From NCBI RefSeq assembly GCF_029852145.1, contig NC_079970.1, forward strand, positions 17,013,831 through 17,077,830: 64,000 nucleotides of DNA. Direction: 5' to 3'. A program made the translations under genes and the position numbers. Origin of the DNA: Microplitis mediator. Taxonomy: Eukaryota; Arthropoda; Insecta; Hymenoptera; Braconidae. The notes under the pieces were generated by a model. The model searched no databases. It had not been told where the DNA came from and worked only from the letters and a program-made list of their open reading frames with translations. Numbering within the stretch: the first letter of the stretch is position 1; each line of letters begins with the position of its first letter. This document shows, one piece after another, positions 12,760 to 26,300 of the stretch.

Positions 12760-14093
12760 TTATACATTTGGTGAATCACAGAATAAAATTGTTGAACAAA
12801 TATATCTTGATTGTTCATAAACTCCGAAAAATACGAGACCACTGAGTCCGAAACCAAAAGTCCTCAGCGAACATCCGGTAAATAATCTAAAAAAAAATTA
12901 CGCAATTTTTAATAAAAAATACACTGAAAAAATCAGGAGTAAAATCGGAGTCACTGGAAATTGCGGAGTTTAAAAAATCATCCCCTTCACATTTACCCCG
13001 AATTCACTTCGGATTTAATTTGCATTTACTCCGAAAATTTTTACAGTATAAAATAATAAATGATTAGTTAGTAATATATAGTTACCCCTTAAGTCCTTTT
13101 TCGTTATAAACTTCTTTCATAGTGTCTAAAATTTTAACCCTTTTTTGTGATATATTACTTAACATTATTCTTGTTTTTATAACGTCAAATGGTGTTGTTA
13201 CCGCCGCTGAGATAGAACCTTTATTACAAAAAAAAATAATGAAATTAATTTTTTATCTATTTTTATACTATTGATTAATAAATTAATTAATTAAATTACC
13301 AGCAAACGCGCCCGCAATTGCTCCTTCAAGTGGTGTGCAATCTCGTTGCATTTTATTTTTCCAAAATAGTTTAAGAAAATCCCACACGGGCATTTGAAAT
13401 AAACCAAATGGTAGATCGCGAAGTAAAGTAATACCATACCCACGGTATAAAGTTCTTAACCCGAGAACTGCGGGATGAGTATCAGTTAACAGCGCTTGCC
13501 GACGTTGTTTCAATACCTCAACAGGTACTTTAACAAGACAAGCCATCTAAAAAAAATAATCACTTGTTATATCTTTTTATTATAAATTTTTTATATTTTT
13601 AAATTACCAACTCAGCAGTACAAGCTCCTCCCATATGAACAAATGGATAATGTTTTTGTTCGACATGAGGCTGAACAATTTCTTTGAATCCTTCGTAAGT
13701 CGCAAAAAAAAGTGATGCTAAATATATAAAATAATACCTTGTTTAAAAATATTTATTATTTATTTATACGGAATTGTAAATAATATTACCAGTAGGAGCG
13801 GATCCAGCAATAGCTGGTCCAAGACCACGATAAAGTTTTTTAAATCCTCCAGATTTTATGAATCCTTGTTTACTTTGTAGCCGCGTTTTAACTGTTTCCA
13901 TTGGAAAAAATATAACATCATAAACTAGACCAGCTGCAGCACCAGACTGTAAAAAATGTTTAAATTTTAATTTCAAAGTTATTACTTATTAGTTTTATTT
14001 GCTAATGGATTTATACTTTTAAAAACTTACTATCATTGAGGACCAAAAAATATTGCGAGACGATTGTTCCATCCTCTTTGTTTCATTATACAT
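12760..14093 (-). CDS. SAMC: Mitochondrial S-adenosylmethionine carrier (SLC25A26 family), six exons
   Basis: Mitochondrial inner-membrane carrier, by family knowledge importing S-adenosylmethionine in exchange for S-adenosylhomocysteine. Exons on the minus strand are 14093-14031, 13946-13790, 13717-13608, 13546-13300, 13218-13086 and 12886-12760. All junctions are GT-AG and in phase, giving 837 bases: 278 residues plus stop, normal for this family. The three carrier repeats show their signatures: FPMETVKTRLQ, VPVEVLKQRRQ and TPFDVIKTRIM. The last exon encodes LFTGCSLRTFGFGLSGLVFFGVYE, split here as LFTGCSLRTFGF and GLSGLVFFGVYE, which is the expected C-terminal helix region. The start ATG at 14093 is preceded by an AACAG acceptor-like site, so an upstream untranslated exon is likely; the second Met, eight codons in, is an alternative. 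The final intron contains a 125-bp MITE. I am confident of the subfamily because of the overall repeat sequences, though not by database comparison. Confidence 0.93.
12923..13047. mobile_element. MITE of the ACTG(T/A)AAAAA family inside the last SAM-carrier intron
   Basis: The element begins ACTGAAAAAATCAGGAGT and ends ACTCCGAAAATTTTTACAGT, imperfect inverted termini. The internal CGGAGT / ACTCCG blocks are like those at 40.3 and 43.6 kb. It occupies most of the intron between 12,887 and 13,085 and leaves both splice sites intact. Confidence 0.75.
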
Positions 14094-15154
14094 TTTTGTG
14101 TTTGACTCTTTAATACTGCAATCTGTTATTAATAAAAATTAATTAATTTGATTAGTTTCTAAAATTTGAATTTTTTGAATTAAATAATAATAAAATGTTT
14201 TAAATCGAAAGAAATTAGTAATATCTATATTTAAATTATCAAATTTATAAAGAAATAGATTATTATCTAAGAAATTAATGGTTTCTGTGAATATTAAATT
14301 TTTGCACGCGACCTATTAAGAACCATTTAATTCAAAGATTTAAATCTTATACATTTACACGGAATTAATTTTTTTTTATTAAAAATTACCCTGTAACTTA
14401 AAGTAATCCCGGAACATGATAAATTATTACTCATTTTCTTCTGACTATTATTTAACCAGAGTAAAATATTTTTAGAGAAACTATTTTTCCACTGTAATCA
14501 CTCTTAAACATTTTATCGATTTTCAAGGGAAAAAAAATCTGCTGTTCATACAATTCAAAAAATTGATCAGTTGAAAATATGTGCAATTAATCAGGATATT
14601 GAGTTGGATTTTAATTGAAAAAATTTTGAGTACAAACTTTATTTTAAAAAACTTTAATTAGTTTTTGATAATTGTAAGCTTATTAAAGTTTTGCTATAAA
14701 ATTTAAAGTATTTAAAAACTGATTTAAAAGAGAAAAAAAGGAACTTTCAATAAAAATTGTGCTTTTTCAAATAACTATGAGTTTTCAAATTAACATTATT
14801 TAAAATTAATTAACTTATGGACAATAAAAATAATTATTTACATTAAATAAAATAAAATATACATTGTGATTTTAATTTTTATGACATTTATGATTTAAAT
14901 TAAAAGTAATATAAAAATAAGTTAATTTATAATCATATTTATATTTTATATTTCTGACTGGTTCGAACTTGTTAACGATTTCAAGTAAATTCCTCTTAAT
15001 TTCACGGAAAATTTTCAACAAAATTAAAAATTTAATAAGATATTAATTATTATTTTTATTTTCTTTTGTTAATCAGATGCCCTATTTATTCTAAACTGCA
15101 GTGTAATGTTATGTTTCAATGATTAAAAAAAAATTATTTAAAAACATATGATAG

Positions 15155-15200
15155 AACTACCGGTTCTAGACACTTTGAGTACCTGTTTTAGACACTGATA
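15155..15200 (-). repeat. Dispersed repeat (TCYRGACAC ... CCTGTTYTRGACAC), copy 1
   Basis: The segment reads TACCGGTTCTAGACACTT then GTACCTGTTTTAGACACT. The same double-GACAC block appears in inverse orientation at 38,877-38,922. This is a decayed dispersed element of unknown class. Confidence 0.5.
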
Positions 15201-16355
15201 AGTTTGATAAGCTGATATATAAAATACGCAAAAATATGACAGATGTTTCTGCCGCACTAAAATATATAATTATATGTATTACAGTAAAAGTAATTCTTAT
15301 ATTTTTCCTATACAAAAATAAAATACAGTGTCCGCAAATGGCGCCGCATTAACGGAGCTTTTATTTCATATTTGATTTATTAAAAACCAACAGGTCAAAA
15401 TAATGTTTTTTATAAACAAAACTAAATATTCCTAATTAACACATACTTAAAATGTTTCTTTTAATTATCGAATAAGTAATTCCACATTATTAATTAAAAA
15501 AAGAATAAATGGTGAGAAATATTTTTAAATCTAATTATTCATAATGATTACAATATGAAATTATAATTATAACTTATTGACATTTAACGATAAAAATAAA
15601 AAGTTTAAAACACGTTTAGACTTATAATCAATATTTAAAAAAAAAATAATTCATATATCATATGCACGCTATTGAAAGAAGATTAATTTAATTTAGGTTT
15701 CTGTGTTATCTATAAATTGTTTTCATTTGTAAAAACTATTGAGGTTGAAGTACTCACTCACACTCTTTTGATAAATATATATTATAAATATATGTTTATA
15801 GCTTTGAACCAGGCAATTATCGAAAGTTTTACATGAAAAGTACTTAGCAATATATTTGAACATAACTAAAGCGAATCGAGTACGTATGAAAAATTCTACG
15901 ACCCACATTCCGTGCACTAGTTGGTCTTGTTTGTTTGATAAAAACTTTAAAATTCATTTTTTTATCCGATATTCTATAATTAGTATACTAGGTAAACTTT
16001 AAGTATCAAAACTTTTTTTTTATTATACTTTTTACTAGTATAGCGACACTGGCAGAAAAATTTATCAAGAGATTATCCTTTGTATCGAAACTTTAAGATG
16101 TTTGATAAAAATTTTTCTTTCTTCACATTGTAGAAACTTATTTTTTATCAAATCGAGATATAACTCGATTTTCATCACAGACAGAAAAAACTTTCTTCGC
16201 TTACTTCATTTTTATTTTCTTTCAGTAACTTAATAAGACTTTATTTACAAAGGACTATATATATAAAATTGTATATATATGTCATCAAAAACATATTCAA
16301 ATATAAATTATTATATTTTTTTAAATTCAATAACAATAAATTTTATTCATAAACA

Positions 16356-16553
16356 CAGAAAAGGATTTCTTGGCTCAAAAAACATTTATTCGCCTCAAAA
16401 TTTTTTCTTTTGCATTCTAAATTGAAAACAAAAATTTTCTTGGGGTGAGAAAAATTTTTTGCCACAAGAAATTTTATCTAGTTCTAATAAAATTTTTGTT
16501 TTCAATTCAGAATTTAAAATATTTTTCGCGCCAAAAAGTTGTTTTTTTTTCTG
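16356..16553. mobile_element. CAGAAAAA-type MITE, copy 1
   Basis: The termini CAGAAAAGGATTTCTTGGC and CGCGCCAAAAAG...TTTTTTTCTG are inverted. The interior has repeated blocks of the form AAAACAAAAATTTTCTTGGG and its inverse. Three further copies lie at 17.93, 18.13 and 43.29 kb. Confidence 0.7.
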
Positions 16554-16734
16554 CGTATCTATATATCTTTTAAATATTTTCTAATTTACACATATTAATG
16601 TCATATCACTGATATTTTATATATACTCATGTCATATTAGTAATGTGTGATGTCACATAACTATAGAACTATCATTTCGTTTAATATATATAAACAAGTA
16701 AAGGCAAAAGGCATAACATCGCGATTCATCCATG

Positions 16735-16736
<2 letters not shown>

Positions 16737-16780
<44 letters not shown>
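16737..16780. repeat. TA dinucleotide microsatellite
   Basis: An uninterrupted run of about twenty TA units ends at a GC-richer patch. It is a simple repeat, probably length-polymorphic. Confidence 0.95.
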
Positions 16781-16784
<4 letters not shown>

Positions 16785-16785
<1 letters not shown>

Positions 16786-16930
16786 GGAGTGAAACTGACT
16801 GTTTACCACCTCTCTCATAACTTTGACAGTTCCATTACCGTATCAAAAGCTAACGGCAGCATCGGATAGTTCACGTCTGTGAATCGACGCGTGCGGTGGT
16901 CCGTCAGGTAGTTGTTATAATCCTCTTCAA
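16785..16930 (+). promoter_or_regulatory. GC-richer promoter-like patch, candidate IQSEC 5' region
   Basis: The patch follows the TA microsatellite and has motifs unusual for the surrounding DNA, such as GAATCGACGCGTGCGGTGG and TCCGTCAG followed by GTAGTT, a possible splice donor. It sits 3.3 kb upstream of the candidate first coding exon of the IQSEC gene on the same strand. A 5' untranslated exon is one explanation; no transcript evidence is available. Confidence 0.35.
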
Positions 16931-17929
16931 TTATAATTATTTATTATTTATTTTTATTAAAAAAATTTTTTTCTCATTTACATCAACAGTAAAACAGTGT
17001 AATTAATTTTTAAATTATTCTATTAAAAAGTGTTTGTGTTTTTTAATGAAAAAAAAAAATTACTCCTTTTTTTCTTAATGTCAGAGAACGAATTGACGTG
17101 AGAAAAATTGTGTATTTAGCAACGATGGAACAATAGTGATGAAACATAAAAAGAAACATTACAAACGGATACATGGGATAGATCTGTTATTTGCGACAAT
17201 TAATGATTTTTTTTAGTGCAATATTTTTTTACTCAGGACCTACTTTTTTTTTAGTACATGACAATAAAAAAATAAAGAATAGAGTCCATCCAAGCACTTC
17301 GCGTTGGAGGTGTGCAATATAATGAATAACAAAACAAAAATATATTATTTGTTTATTGAGTAAAATAAAAAAAAAGTCAATTTTTTTCTTGCGTATAAAC
17401 AAATTTTTTTATTTTGAAAGCTATAAAAATATTGGGTTTTCCAACTTTTATTTTGACACAATAGTTAAATATTCATTCTCAGAACTAAATATAATTGTTG
17501 TTTATTGATTCTAGGAACCGGATGACTTTAATACAGAGTAAATTTAACAAAATATAGATAAATCTAAATTTAAACGATCATCAGTTTGTTTTTATTCTCT
17601 CTTTTTAAATTTTATCGTAAAATAACAGGTCATAAAAGGTTAAAATATTCAAATAAAAATAATAAAAAAAAATATTCTATTCAAATATAACACAGAAAAA
17701 GTAAAAAGGTTTACATTTCATGACGTTTCAGTATTTTTGTAGGTAATCACACGAAAAACCGGCTGTCTCACGTAACATTTTTATATCCAGTCACCAAATT
17801 TAATTGTTAAATTTAACAAAACAATATTTTATACAAACATTCACTTTTTTTTTTTTTATTTAAATTAATGAATACCTCAATAATAAATTACATTAACCAC
17901 AAACATTTAAATGCATTCATATATATATA

Positions 17930-18110
17930 CAGAAAGAAGGATATTTTTTGTGCATTAAATATTTTGCATTACGAATTACAAACAAAAATTTTCTTTGGAC
18001 TAGAAAACAATTTTTTGTCGTCCCAAGAAAATTTTTCTTTTTAATTTATAATGCAAAAAATTTTTTGGAGCGAGTAAACATTTTTTCCGCCAAGAAATCC
18101 TTTTTTTTGT
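17930..18110. mobile_element. CAGAAAAA-type MITE, copy 2
   Basis: It begins CAGAAAGAAGGATATTTTTTG and ends CCGCCAAGAAATCCTTTTTTTT. The interior TTGCATTACGAATTACAAAC and its inverse ATTTATAATGCAA make it palindromic. A third copy starts only 24 bp further on, so the two may be a tandem pair. Confidence 0.7.
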
Positions 18111-18133
18111 ATGTATATGTACATATATATATA

Positions 18134-18355
18134 CAGAAAAAAAAAAAGGATTTTTTGGCGCAGAAAATATTTTGCATTATGAATTAAAAACAAAAATCTT
18201 CTTAGGACTAGAAAAAATTTATTGGCGCAATAAACTTTTTCTCACCCCAAGAAAATTTTTGTTTGCAATTGATAATGCAAAAAAAATTTCAAGGCAAATG
18301 AAAATTTTCTTGGGATGAGTAAAAATTTCTTGCGCTAATAAATCTTTTTTTCTTT
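18134..18355. mobile_element. CAGAAAAA-type MITE, copy 3
   Basis: Same architecture as the preceding copy: CAGAAAAAAAAAAAGGATTT at the left end, TTGCATTATGAATTAAAAAC inside, and an inverse TTGATAATGCAAAA. It ends near AATCTTTTTTTCTTTG. The two copies share the short TATATATATACAGAAA junction. Confidence 0.65.
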
Positions 18356-20102
18356 GTATATATATGCACATATATTTACACAGAAAAAAAAAAATGAAAC
18401 TGTCAATTTAAGTTAATAGTTATGACTGGCAGAAAATTTACAAGTAAAGTGATTTACTGATGATTGTTATTCATCGAGTTTGTTGTATCGTACGTGCGAC
18501 CTCGATGCGTTGATATTAAAGAAGAACAAACGGTATTAACTTTGACATATTAGCCTGTCTGTAACGTATAGTATTCGTATTATATCTAGGCCCTGAATTT
18601 TAAATAATTAAATGTCCATGGCTAAATAACATTAATTCAAACATTTATTTACTCAAGTGTAAATATGTATGTATAATAAACATAAACAAAACAAATAAAT
18701 GTTTTATTAAATAGACAAGATGAAAAAAATAAAAAATAAAAGCTCGGATGTATGTATAACTATTTGTAAACATATTATTGAGCAATAATGTATAATTCCA
18801 TAGTTGAGTATATGTACAGTAAACTATATTCATCTCAATTACTAATTCATGTCGCTTTCTCATTTTTTTTTCTTTTTCATTATATTAGGACAATGCTCCT
18901 ATTCGTTTTCCGTTTGATCATACGATCATATCATATCAAATCACGTTATATTTATATTTTACTACTCTATATCATTAGAAAGTTGTCATACACGACAAAT
19001 TATAAATGTATTGAAAGCTAATAAAAAGCTATTGGAATTTTCTATTCCGCATTAAAATAAACATATTTAATTTTTATTATTTTATTTCAATTAATTGATC
19101 CAATTTTTTTTTTTTTTTTCGATTAAGATTATTATCAATACGTCAATTCAAGGATTGAGATAGAAAGTACAGATTATAGTATAGTATAGTATAAAAAATG
19201 TCATTAGATATTGCATATTAAATTTTGATTGTTATCAGTACGTAGACTTTGATTGATATCATTGTGTTGAACACTCAATTCTGAATGATATTTAAATTGA
19301 AGATGAGTGTAAGTCGTTAGACTCTTGTTATTCGTGATATATATGGATTTAGTTTACGTCGGATTTCTTGTCCTGAATGGCACAAGTTTTAAATTAAGTG
19401 GCACTTTAAACTCCACAGTACACTTGAATTACTGGGCAAAATACCAAGACATAGAAATAGAACAAGTCGATAACATTGAAGGTCGCGAATAATTTTTTTT
19501 TTTTCTTTTTTAAAGTTCAAGGTACTTAAGTCAGTACTTTAATACTTTAATGACTTAATGAATATTCTACATTATTTTTCACTTACATACAAGAATATTT
19601 TAACACTTTTATCTATTAAAATTTTATCAGCAATTTGAAATTATTACCAATTTTTCTCACTATAAATTTATCTGACAAAAATTTATATTTAGTAATTTTT
19701 TTAAAGAATTTATGTCAAGTTACAAAAAAATATAACAATGTATTTTATTATTATTTTTTTTTTTTTACGAAGATACAAATTAAAATTGATAAAAAAAAAA
19801 AAATAATAATAATTTACATTGAATGTATTTTTTTGTATTTAATATTTTAAAATTAAATATTCAGATCCGATAGATACAGTGATATGTATCTTTAATAATT
19901 CAGGATAAATAAAATAAAAATCCACCGCAAGTGAAAAACGAACCAAAGAAATTCGAAGATTAAAAAATAAAAGTAAAAAAAAAAAAGTCTAATAAAATTA
20001 TGTATAAAAAATTTCTATTGACATGATACAAGAATCACACATTGAGAAAGGCAGATTGTGGAAAAACGCGTGACTTAAATTATTGTGTCGTGACTAAAGT
20101 GA

Positions 20103-20353
20103 ATGCATATACCTGAGGAAAGTGAAATAATGTTTGGTATAACGATGGTTGAACCTCGGGAGAGGATTGTTGCCTGTCCAACTTCTCGGACTTTACAACA
20201 CCAGCAAAGTCCACAGCGACATTATCACCAGGTTATTAAAACCACCCGAGTACATCATTCATCTAAAAATACACGTGTTGTTACAGTCCAAGAAAAAGTT
20301 ATCAGATCACGTTTACAACTTGGATATTCAACTCCAACAAATTTTATCAATCG
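20103..20353 (+). other. Candidate first coding exon of the IQSEC gene
   Basis: An ATG directly after an in-frame TGA opens 251 bases of good coding composition, including MVEPRERIVACPTSRTLQHQ and ending TPTNFIN plus two bases before GTATTT. That phase is completed exactly by the exon at 39,749, whose acceptor leaves one base before TTT CCT CAT. The joined reading runs on without a stop. The phase match alone has a one-in-three chance of being accidental. An alternative first exon closer to 39.7 kb cannot be excluded. Confidence 0.6.
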
Positions 20354-23300
20354 GTATTTAATTGTTTTTATCATTATTGATAACATACTAACTAAATATA
20401 ATTATTACTTAATTAATTAACCAAAATATTTTTTTTCACAACGCAGTCATAAATTTTTTATTTATCGTCATCGATATTTTTCATGAGTGTGAATGTAGCA
20501 GACATCAGATAAATTAAAAATTATAAATAAATAGAGTAAATAACTAATAAAATAAAATTAAAAAAAAATGTGCATTTGAAAAATTTTTAAATTAATAAGT
20601 GCATTTTTTATAAATATTATTTTTTTAATTGTCTCCTCTATTTATTTATAATTTTAAATTTGTCTGATGTCTGCTATATCCACACTCGTATATTTTTCTC
20701 TATCATTATTAAAAAAAAAATTTTTTTTTAATTCTTTTTAAAGATTTATTTAAAGTAAAAAGAAAAATATTGACGTTGATTTGTCTGTAAAAACAATTTA
20801 TTAAAACTCGAATTCTAAAATTAAATATTTAATTAAAAACTTCCTGGATTTATTCAAATATACGAAATCATCCTCGTTAAATCCTTAATAACAAAAATTA
20901 TTTTTCCATTGAATAAATAATTATTTGCATAAAAAAACCGTTTATTAAACTTTTTTTTTTTAAATAAACTCATATTTTAAAATCCATCAACAGGTAGTTA
21001 AGTAAACCGGAAATGATATTTCGTGACAACCATCACGTCGAAAATACACAATAAAAAAAGTATCAATTTTGCAGAGCTATCAATTAATTTACAGCACACT
21101 GTGTTATATATTTATATGTTAAAAATATAAAATACTTCAGTACGTGATTAAGTATTGGCTCCCACGCAATTTATTCGTACTAAAAACCGGCAATTCGTAC
21201 CAGGAGGCGCACAATACTCCTGGGATTTATGCAATGCTTTAAACGTTTTCTCTACATACTATAAATATTTCCGTGATCAAGAAAGAGTAAGAGATAATAA
21301 ATACTATCGTGTCGTTACTTGTTCGGCTAATCATCAATACATGACATATAATTATTTAATTATATAGTCTTATAATAAAACTTTCCAGGATATTTTTGTC
21401 GGGGATTTTTTTTATTTTTATTATAAAACCATATAATTTGTTTATATTTATCTATCGGCATCAATAAAGTTGTTGATCATCTTCCGAAAGATATTCATTA
21501 TTTTTTACTCGTAAATTGTGTCATCAGTCATCGGCTTGTCACTTTAATGTGTTATATGATGACATTAAATGAAAGTTTTATTTTACACACTTAAGTAATA
21601 GATTATTACTCATTATTATTATTATTATTATTGTTATTATTCTATAATACATTAATTAACAGATCACCAAAATCTTTTATATCTTACTAGCTCATCATTT
21701 CCTTTTACTTTCAATCATTTTTATTATCTGTTACCTCTATTTATTACATAAATTTAATATATATATAAAGTTACAAAACGACAATTAAATAAATTTAATG
21801 ACCGTATTTTAAAGAAATTTTATTGAGAATTTTATGATTGGCTGTTTGATTACGAAAATAAATTAAATTTATATAAAAAAAGTTCAAAGATATTTATAAT
21901 TAATAAAAAAAAACCGGGGGGTAAATAAAGTAGTAAAGTATTTTTGTGTGTATTAAAAAATTATCAAAGGTAGATATAAAAAAATTTTAATTTCCCTTGA
22001 GCAAAGTTTATACAAGTGTACAGAAATACTCTTGACTACCAACACATAATAATTTTTAATTAATGTAGCAAATATTTTTTTTGAGATATAAAATTGTTTA
22101 GTTGGTTAATAAATACGTATAAATTTTTTTACTAGATAAAAATTTATTTAAATCCACTAATTAGCAGTCTTATTAAGTTACATAATCATCCAGACTAAAA
22201 ACTTAATAAAAAAAATAAAATCATTTTAATTATAACAATGAAATATAAAATAAATTTAATATTATGTTGAATAATGAAAAAAAAATTATTTTGACGATAC
22301 AATTACGTAACTGTAGTATACTTCCTCTACGTTAATTATCTTTCAGACAATACGCGGTAATATATATCATGAATTATTATAAACTGATACTTTAAAACAA
22401 AAAATAAATACATAATAATAATTGTTGTAAATTTTTTAGTTTGTTGCTTGAAGCTCTTTTACGTACGCATGTACGTAGTTTTGATAATTAAATACTTAAA
22501 CTCGTTAATTTTAGTATGAATACGATAATATCCCAGGGGGCAATTAGACATTTGCAATGACGTTCTAGGAACTATTTATCCAACATAATTGCGTCGTTCG
22601 CCACGGCAGCCTTTGCCGCGAGAGTCTCGTTATGTTACGCGACTCACTTTATTTTACCATAAGACGACCTCGGGCAATTTTCTCAACAGACGAGTCTCTT
22701 TCTCTATACTACTCCACTCTGCTGAAGATTTAAACGCATAAAAAAAATAAATAAATAAATAATAATAAAATAAAAACTTGACCTGTGTGTATACTTGAAT
22801 ACTTATATAGTCAGCCGGTGAAATCGGTCGTAAAGTCGGTGTCAATTCCAAGCCGACGACGTTAAAATGACCAACAACTATATACGTATTTTAAAAAAGA
22901 AAGAAAAAGATCAATGAAAATATATACATATAACAAATATATCTGTATATATATTTACTTAGCACTTTGTCACGAACCAAGCCTTAATTTTCTTAGAGGT
23001 CAAGACGACCATTTTGCACACCATTAGTCCAATTTTTTTTTCTCAAGGACTCTTTCTCTTTTATTTCCTTTTCTGTTTTTTTTGTAATTACGTGAATTTT
23101 AAAAATTAAATTAAAAAAAAAAATTATTAAAAATTACAAACTTGACTTTTGTTATCTTTACATTTATTTTAATTGCACTCAGGGACATCTTTCGCATCAT
23201 ATGAAAAATGAATCATCGTTACAAACTCATTTGTAAATGTAATTATGACATTTGAAAAAGTATAATCAAAGTCATTAACATTCACGCTACCGCGACATAA

Positions 23301-26300
23301 AGTTGAATCAAAGTAAGATATAAAATTAAAAAAAAAAAAAAAATGTTTATATGTTACGTATTCAAGTGGAGCATCAGTGCGGCATACTAGTCTGCATAAA
23401 ACTTTAAATTCTAGTCAAGCTGGTACATAACACCACCGGATTCTTAATTACTAATTACAAAATTACTTTTTTATAAAAGTTAATAAGAGATGAAGATGTT
23501 AATTAACTAAGATTTGATTGAATGGGTCACGCTCCAATTATTTGTTAAAACGTGTACTAATGATACGGATCTAAATATGATCAAAGACCAAAGGGCTTTG
23601 GTTTCCGCAAGAGAACTTCTATTAATTGCTATAACTTTGTTAATAAGGCACGTATATGTACTTAGTTATGGTTATGTTACATGAGAATCGATATGCTAGA
23701 TATATTAATATATATCATATATCTATGTTCTATATATGTTCTATAATGAGTATTTTAATATGGTAGTTCCTAATGGCGCACACACACACAAACGCACATA
23801 CACACAGCGCGTCATTTAAATGGTGTGTAAACATAACTTTTATATTTGTATATATTACTCAGCATTTTTATTATATTTATATTAAACTCATATTGTACCT
23901 CGACTATTAAAGTTATGTTTTTGGGTTTATGACTGAGTTTATTTTTTTGGGGTGAACTGGATAATAATGTATCATATTGGTAGTATACCGTAAATCATAG
24001 TCTGAAATTGAAGTGATAAATTTAAAAAAAAAGTATATGTATATATAATGTTTCAATGTTTTGAAAATAATACTACTTATTATGTTTTTTTGTTTTTACT
24101 ACAACTTAAAAAGTAGTCAAAAATATCAATAAATTTTTTAAATATCCAGCCTTCAGCTTCTAAAAATATGTATATTTTTTTTTTTCTTATTTTTTATGCG
24201 ACGATAATTTTTAAAAAGGTTTTTAAACTTGGAAATAGTTTAATGGATTTTATGTTCGAATGCCCTGTTAATATAACTTTTGCGTGTCAGGGTAAAACGG
24301 TCCACTAAAAAAAAAATTAGATATAAATAAAATTTTTTATTCCATATACGGAATCAACAGAAGTTTCAGAATCTAAAAATACTCAATTTAATAAAAAAAA
24401 ATCCTAAAGATATTTTTGTTGAAGGGTTCAATGGCCGCGACAGGGACAAAGTTACTCTGGTTTGTAATTGATTAAAATATTTAAAAAATTTTAATTCAAT
24501 TAAATTAATTTAAAATTACCAATAAAAAATTCAACTAATCAATAAAAAAAATTTTATCTTGAAAAAAATGATTCTAAAGTTGAACAATTAACAATTTCCA
24601 GATTTTTTTTTCAACAAAAAGAAACTAAAAATATGCACATGTAGAAAATTAAAAAAGCTATAAGTGCAATTTTTTGAAATATTTTTTTTTTATTTAATTC
24701 AAAACTTATTGGACGTTGGCTAACTTCAGTATCATCGAAAAGAAAATTATTTAAATAAAATGCACAGGGGGCGTTGTGTGCTAATAATTTTTAAATTCAA
24801 AATTGCGAATTATACGGACTTTTAGTTAGTAAAAGTTTTTTAATACTGACATTGAAGTAATTACTTAAAATTTTTTAAAATTAGATCAATAAATAGAGCT
24901 TAAAAAGTACTTAGCCAGGCTCATTTGTTACGCTTAACTTTTATTTATTTTTTTTTTTAAGTTTGTTCTAGTTACTAGACAGAATATCATTTTTTATACC
25001 GCCACCCAAATGCAAAAAAAGATTTATTTCTCTCACTTTAGAAAATAAAAAGTATAATAAAAAGAAATATTTATAAATTAATTGCTGTGATAAATATAAA
25101 TTATTTTAGTATTTTCACAAAATATAAAGTTATATACAAATATTAAATATAATACCTCTAATAAATTGACGTCTCTGGTGGATTTAAATGAACAGAACGA
25201 CGAATCAATAAATTCCTATTAGATATATGAAACACAATGCAAAACTAAAGTATTAAATAATTAAAGTTATTAGTTATTTACTTGTTATATTTAATTAACT
25301 ACTAATTAAAATGATTATTAATACAGAATAAATAAATTAAATTATTGAAAATTCGAGGAACATGTTCGATTATTTACACTAAATTAAAGGTTAGTATTGT
25401 AGTTTATTAAAACACCACCAGGGACGTTCGTATCTTTTCCCGCTGAAATTTAAAATATCAGTAATAGAGACTAGTAGATTATTTTTAGTCTATTCAACAA
25501 ATTAATGTAAAATACTTACAAAGTTTTGTATGTTTGCTCTCTTGATATCTTAAGAATTTGTTTGAATAGATTTTAATTTACCTCTTTTATTTAAATGTAA
25601 ATAATCTCTTATCATTCGAAAATTCTTTAGGTCTGAGCTCAGTAGTAATGGCGCGAAAATATAAAATTCAAAAAACAAAGTATTTTTTTTTTATTTTTAA
25701 TTAAAAGAAAAAGAGAAGTTATCATGACAAGTTTGAATTTTCAGCAAATGTCAATATTCAAAAATATTTGAAATTTATTTCGAGTATTGACAAAAAAATG
25801 CTGATGTCTGTAGACTCGGGCATGTGAGTATGTGTTTTACAGTTTTCATTTTTACTGTTAAAAAAGGAAAGTATAACAAAAAATTTTATTAGTTTTAAAA
25901 TTTATATTTTCGCGCCACTGCTGTATTTAGTTAGAGCTTAAAAATCAATGAATTTACAAAAAAAATTCTAATTACTATTATGCGAAGTTTCTTAGGGATT
26001 TACTCTTTATTTAAAAAAAATGTATTCATTTTTTTAAATTTATTTATCACACAAATATTTAAAATATTAATATTCATAATTAATAATAAAAATATCATAT
26101 TGAAAAATAAAAATCAATAAATCAGCAGCAAAAGATCAGTATTCCACTCTCTTGGATTTTTTTATAAAAAAAAATGATTTCATTGATTAAAAATAACTAG
26201 TTTATTAATAAATCCATAGACAGTCGGTAAAAAAATAAATAATAACATCTATATGGAAATTAATCTATTAATTAAATATAGAAGGACTATATACTAGTAG

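Larger units (their letters stand above)
14094..20102. other. Intergenic region between SAM carrier and IQSEC candidate first exon
   Basis: The two flanking genes are divergent. No coding exon was recognised. The region holds three copies of the CAGAAAAA-type element (16.4, 17.9 and 18.1 kb), a long TA dinucleotide run, and a GC-richer patch at 16.8 kb that may be a promoter for the IQSEC gene. Confidence 0.55.
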
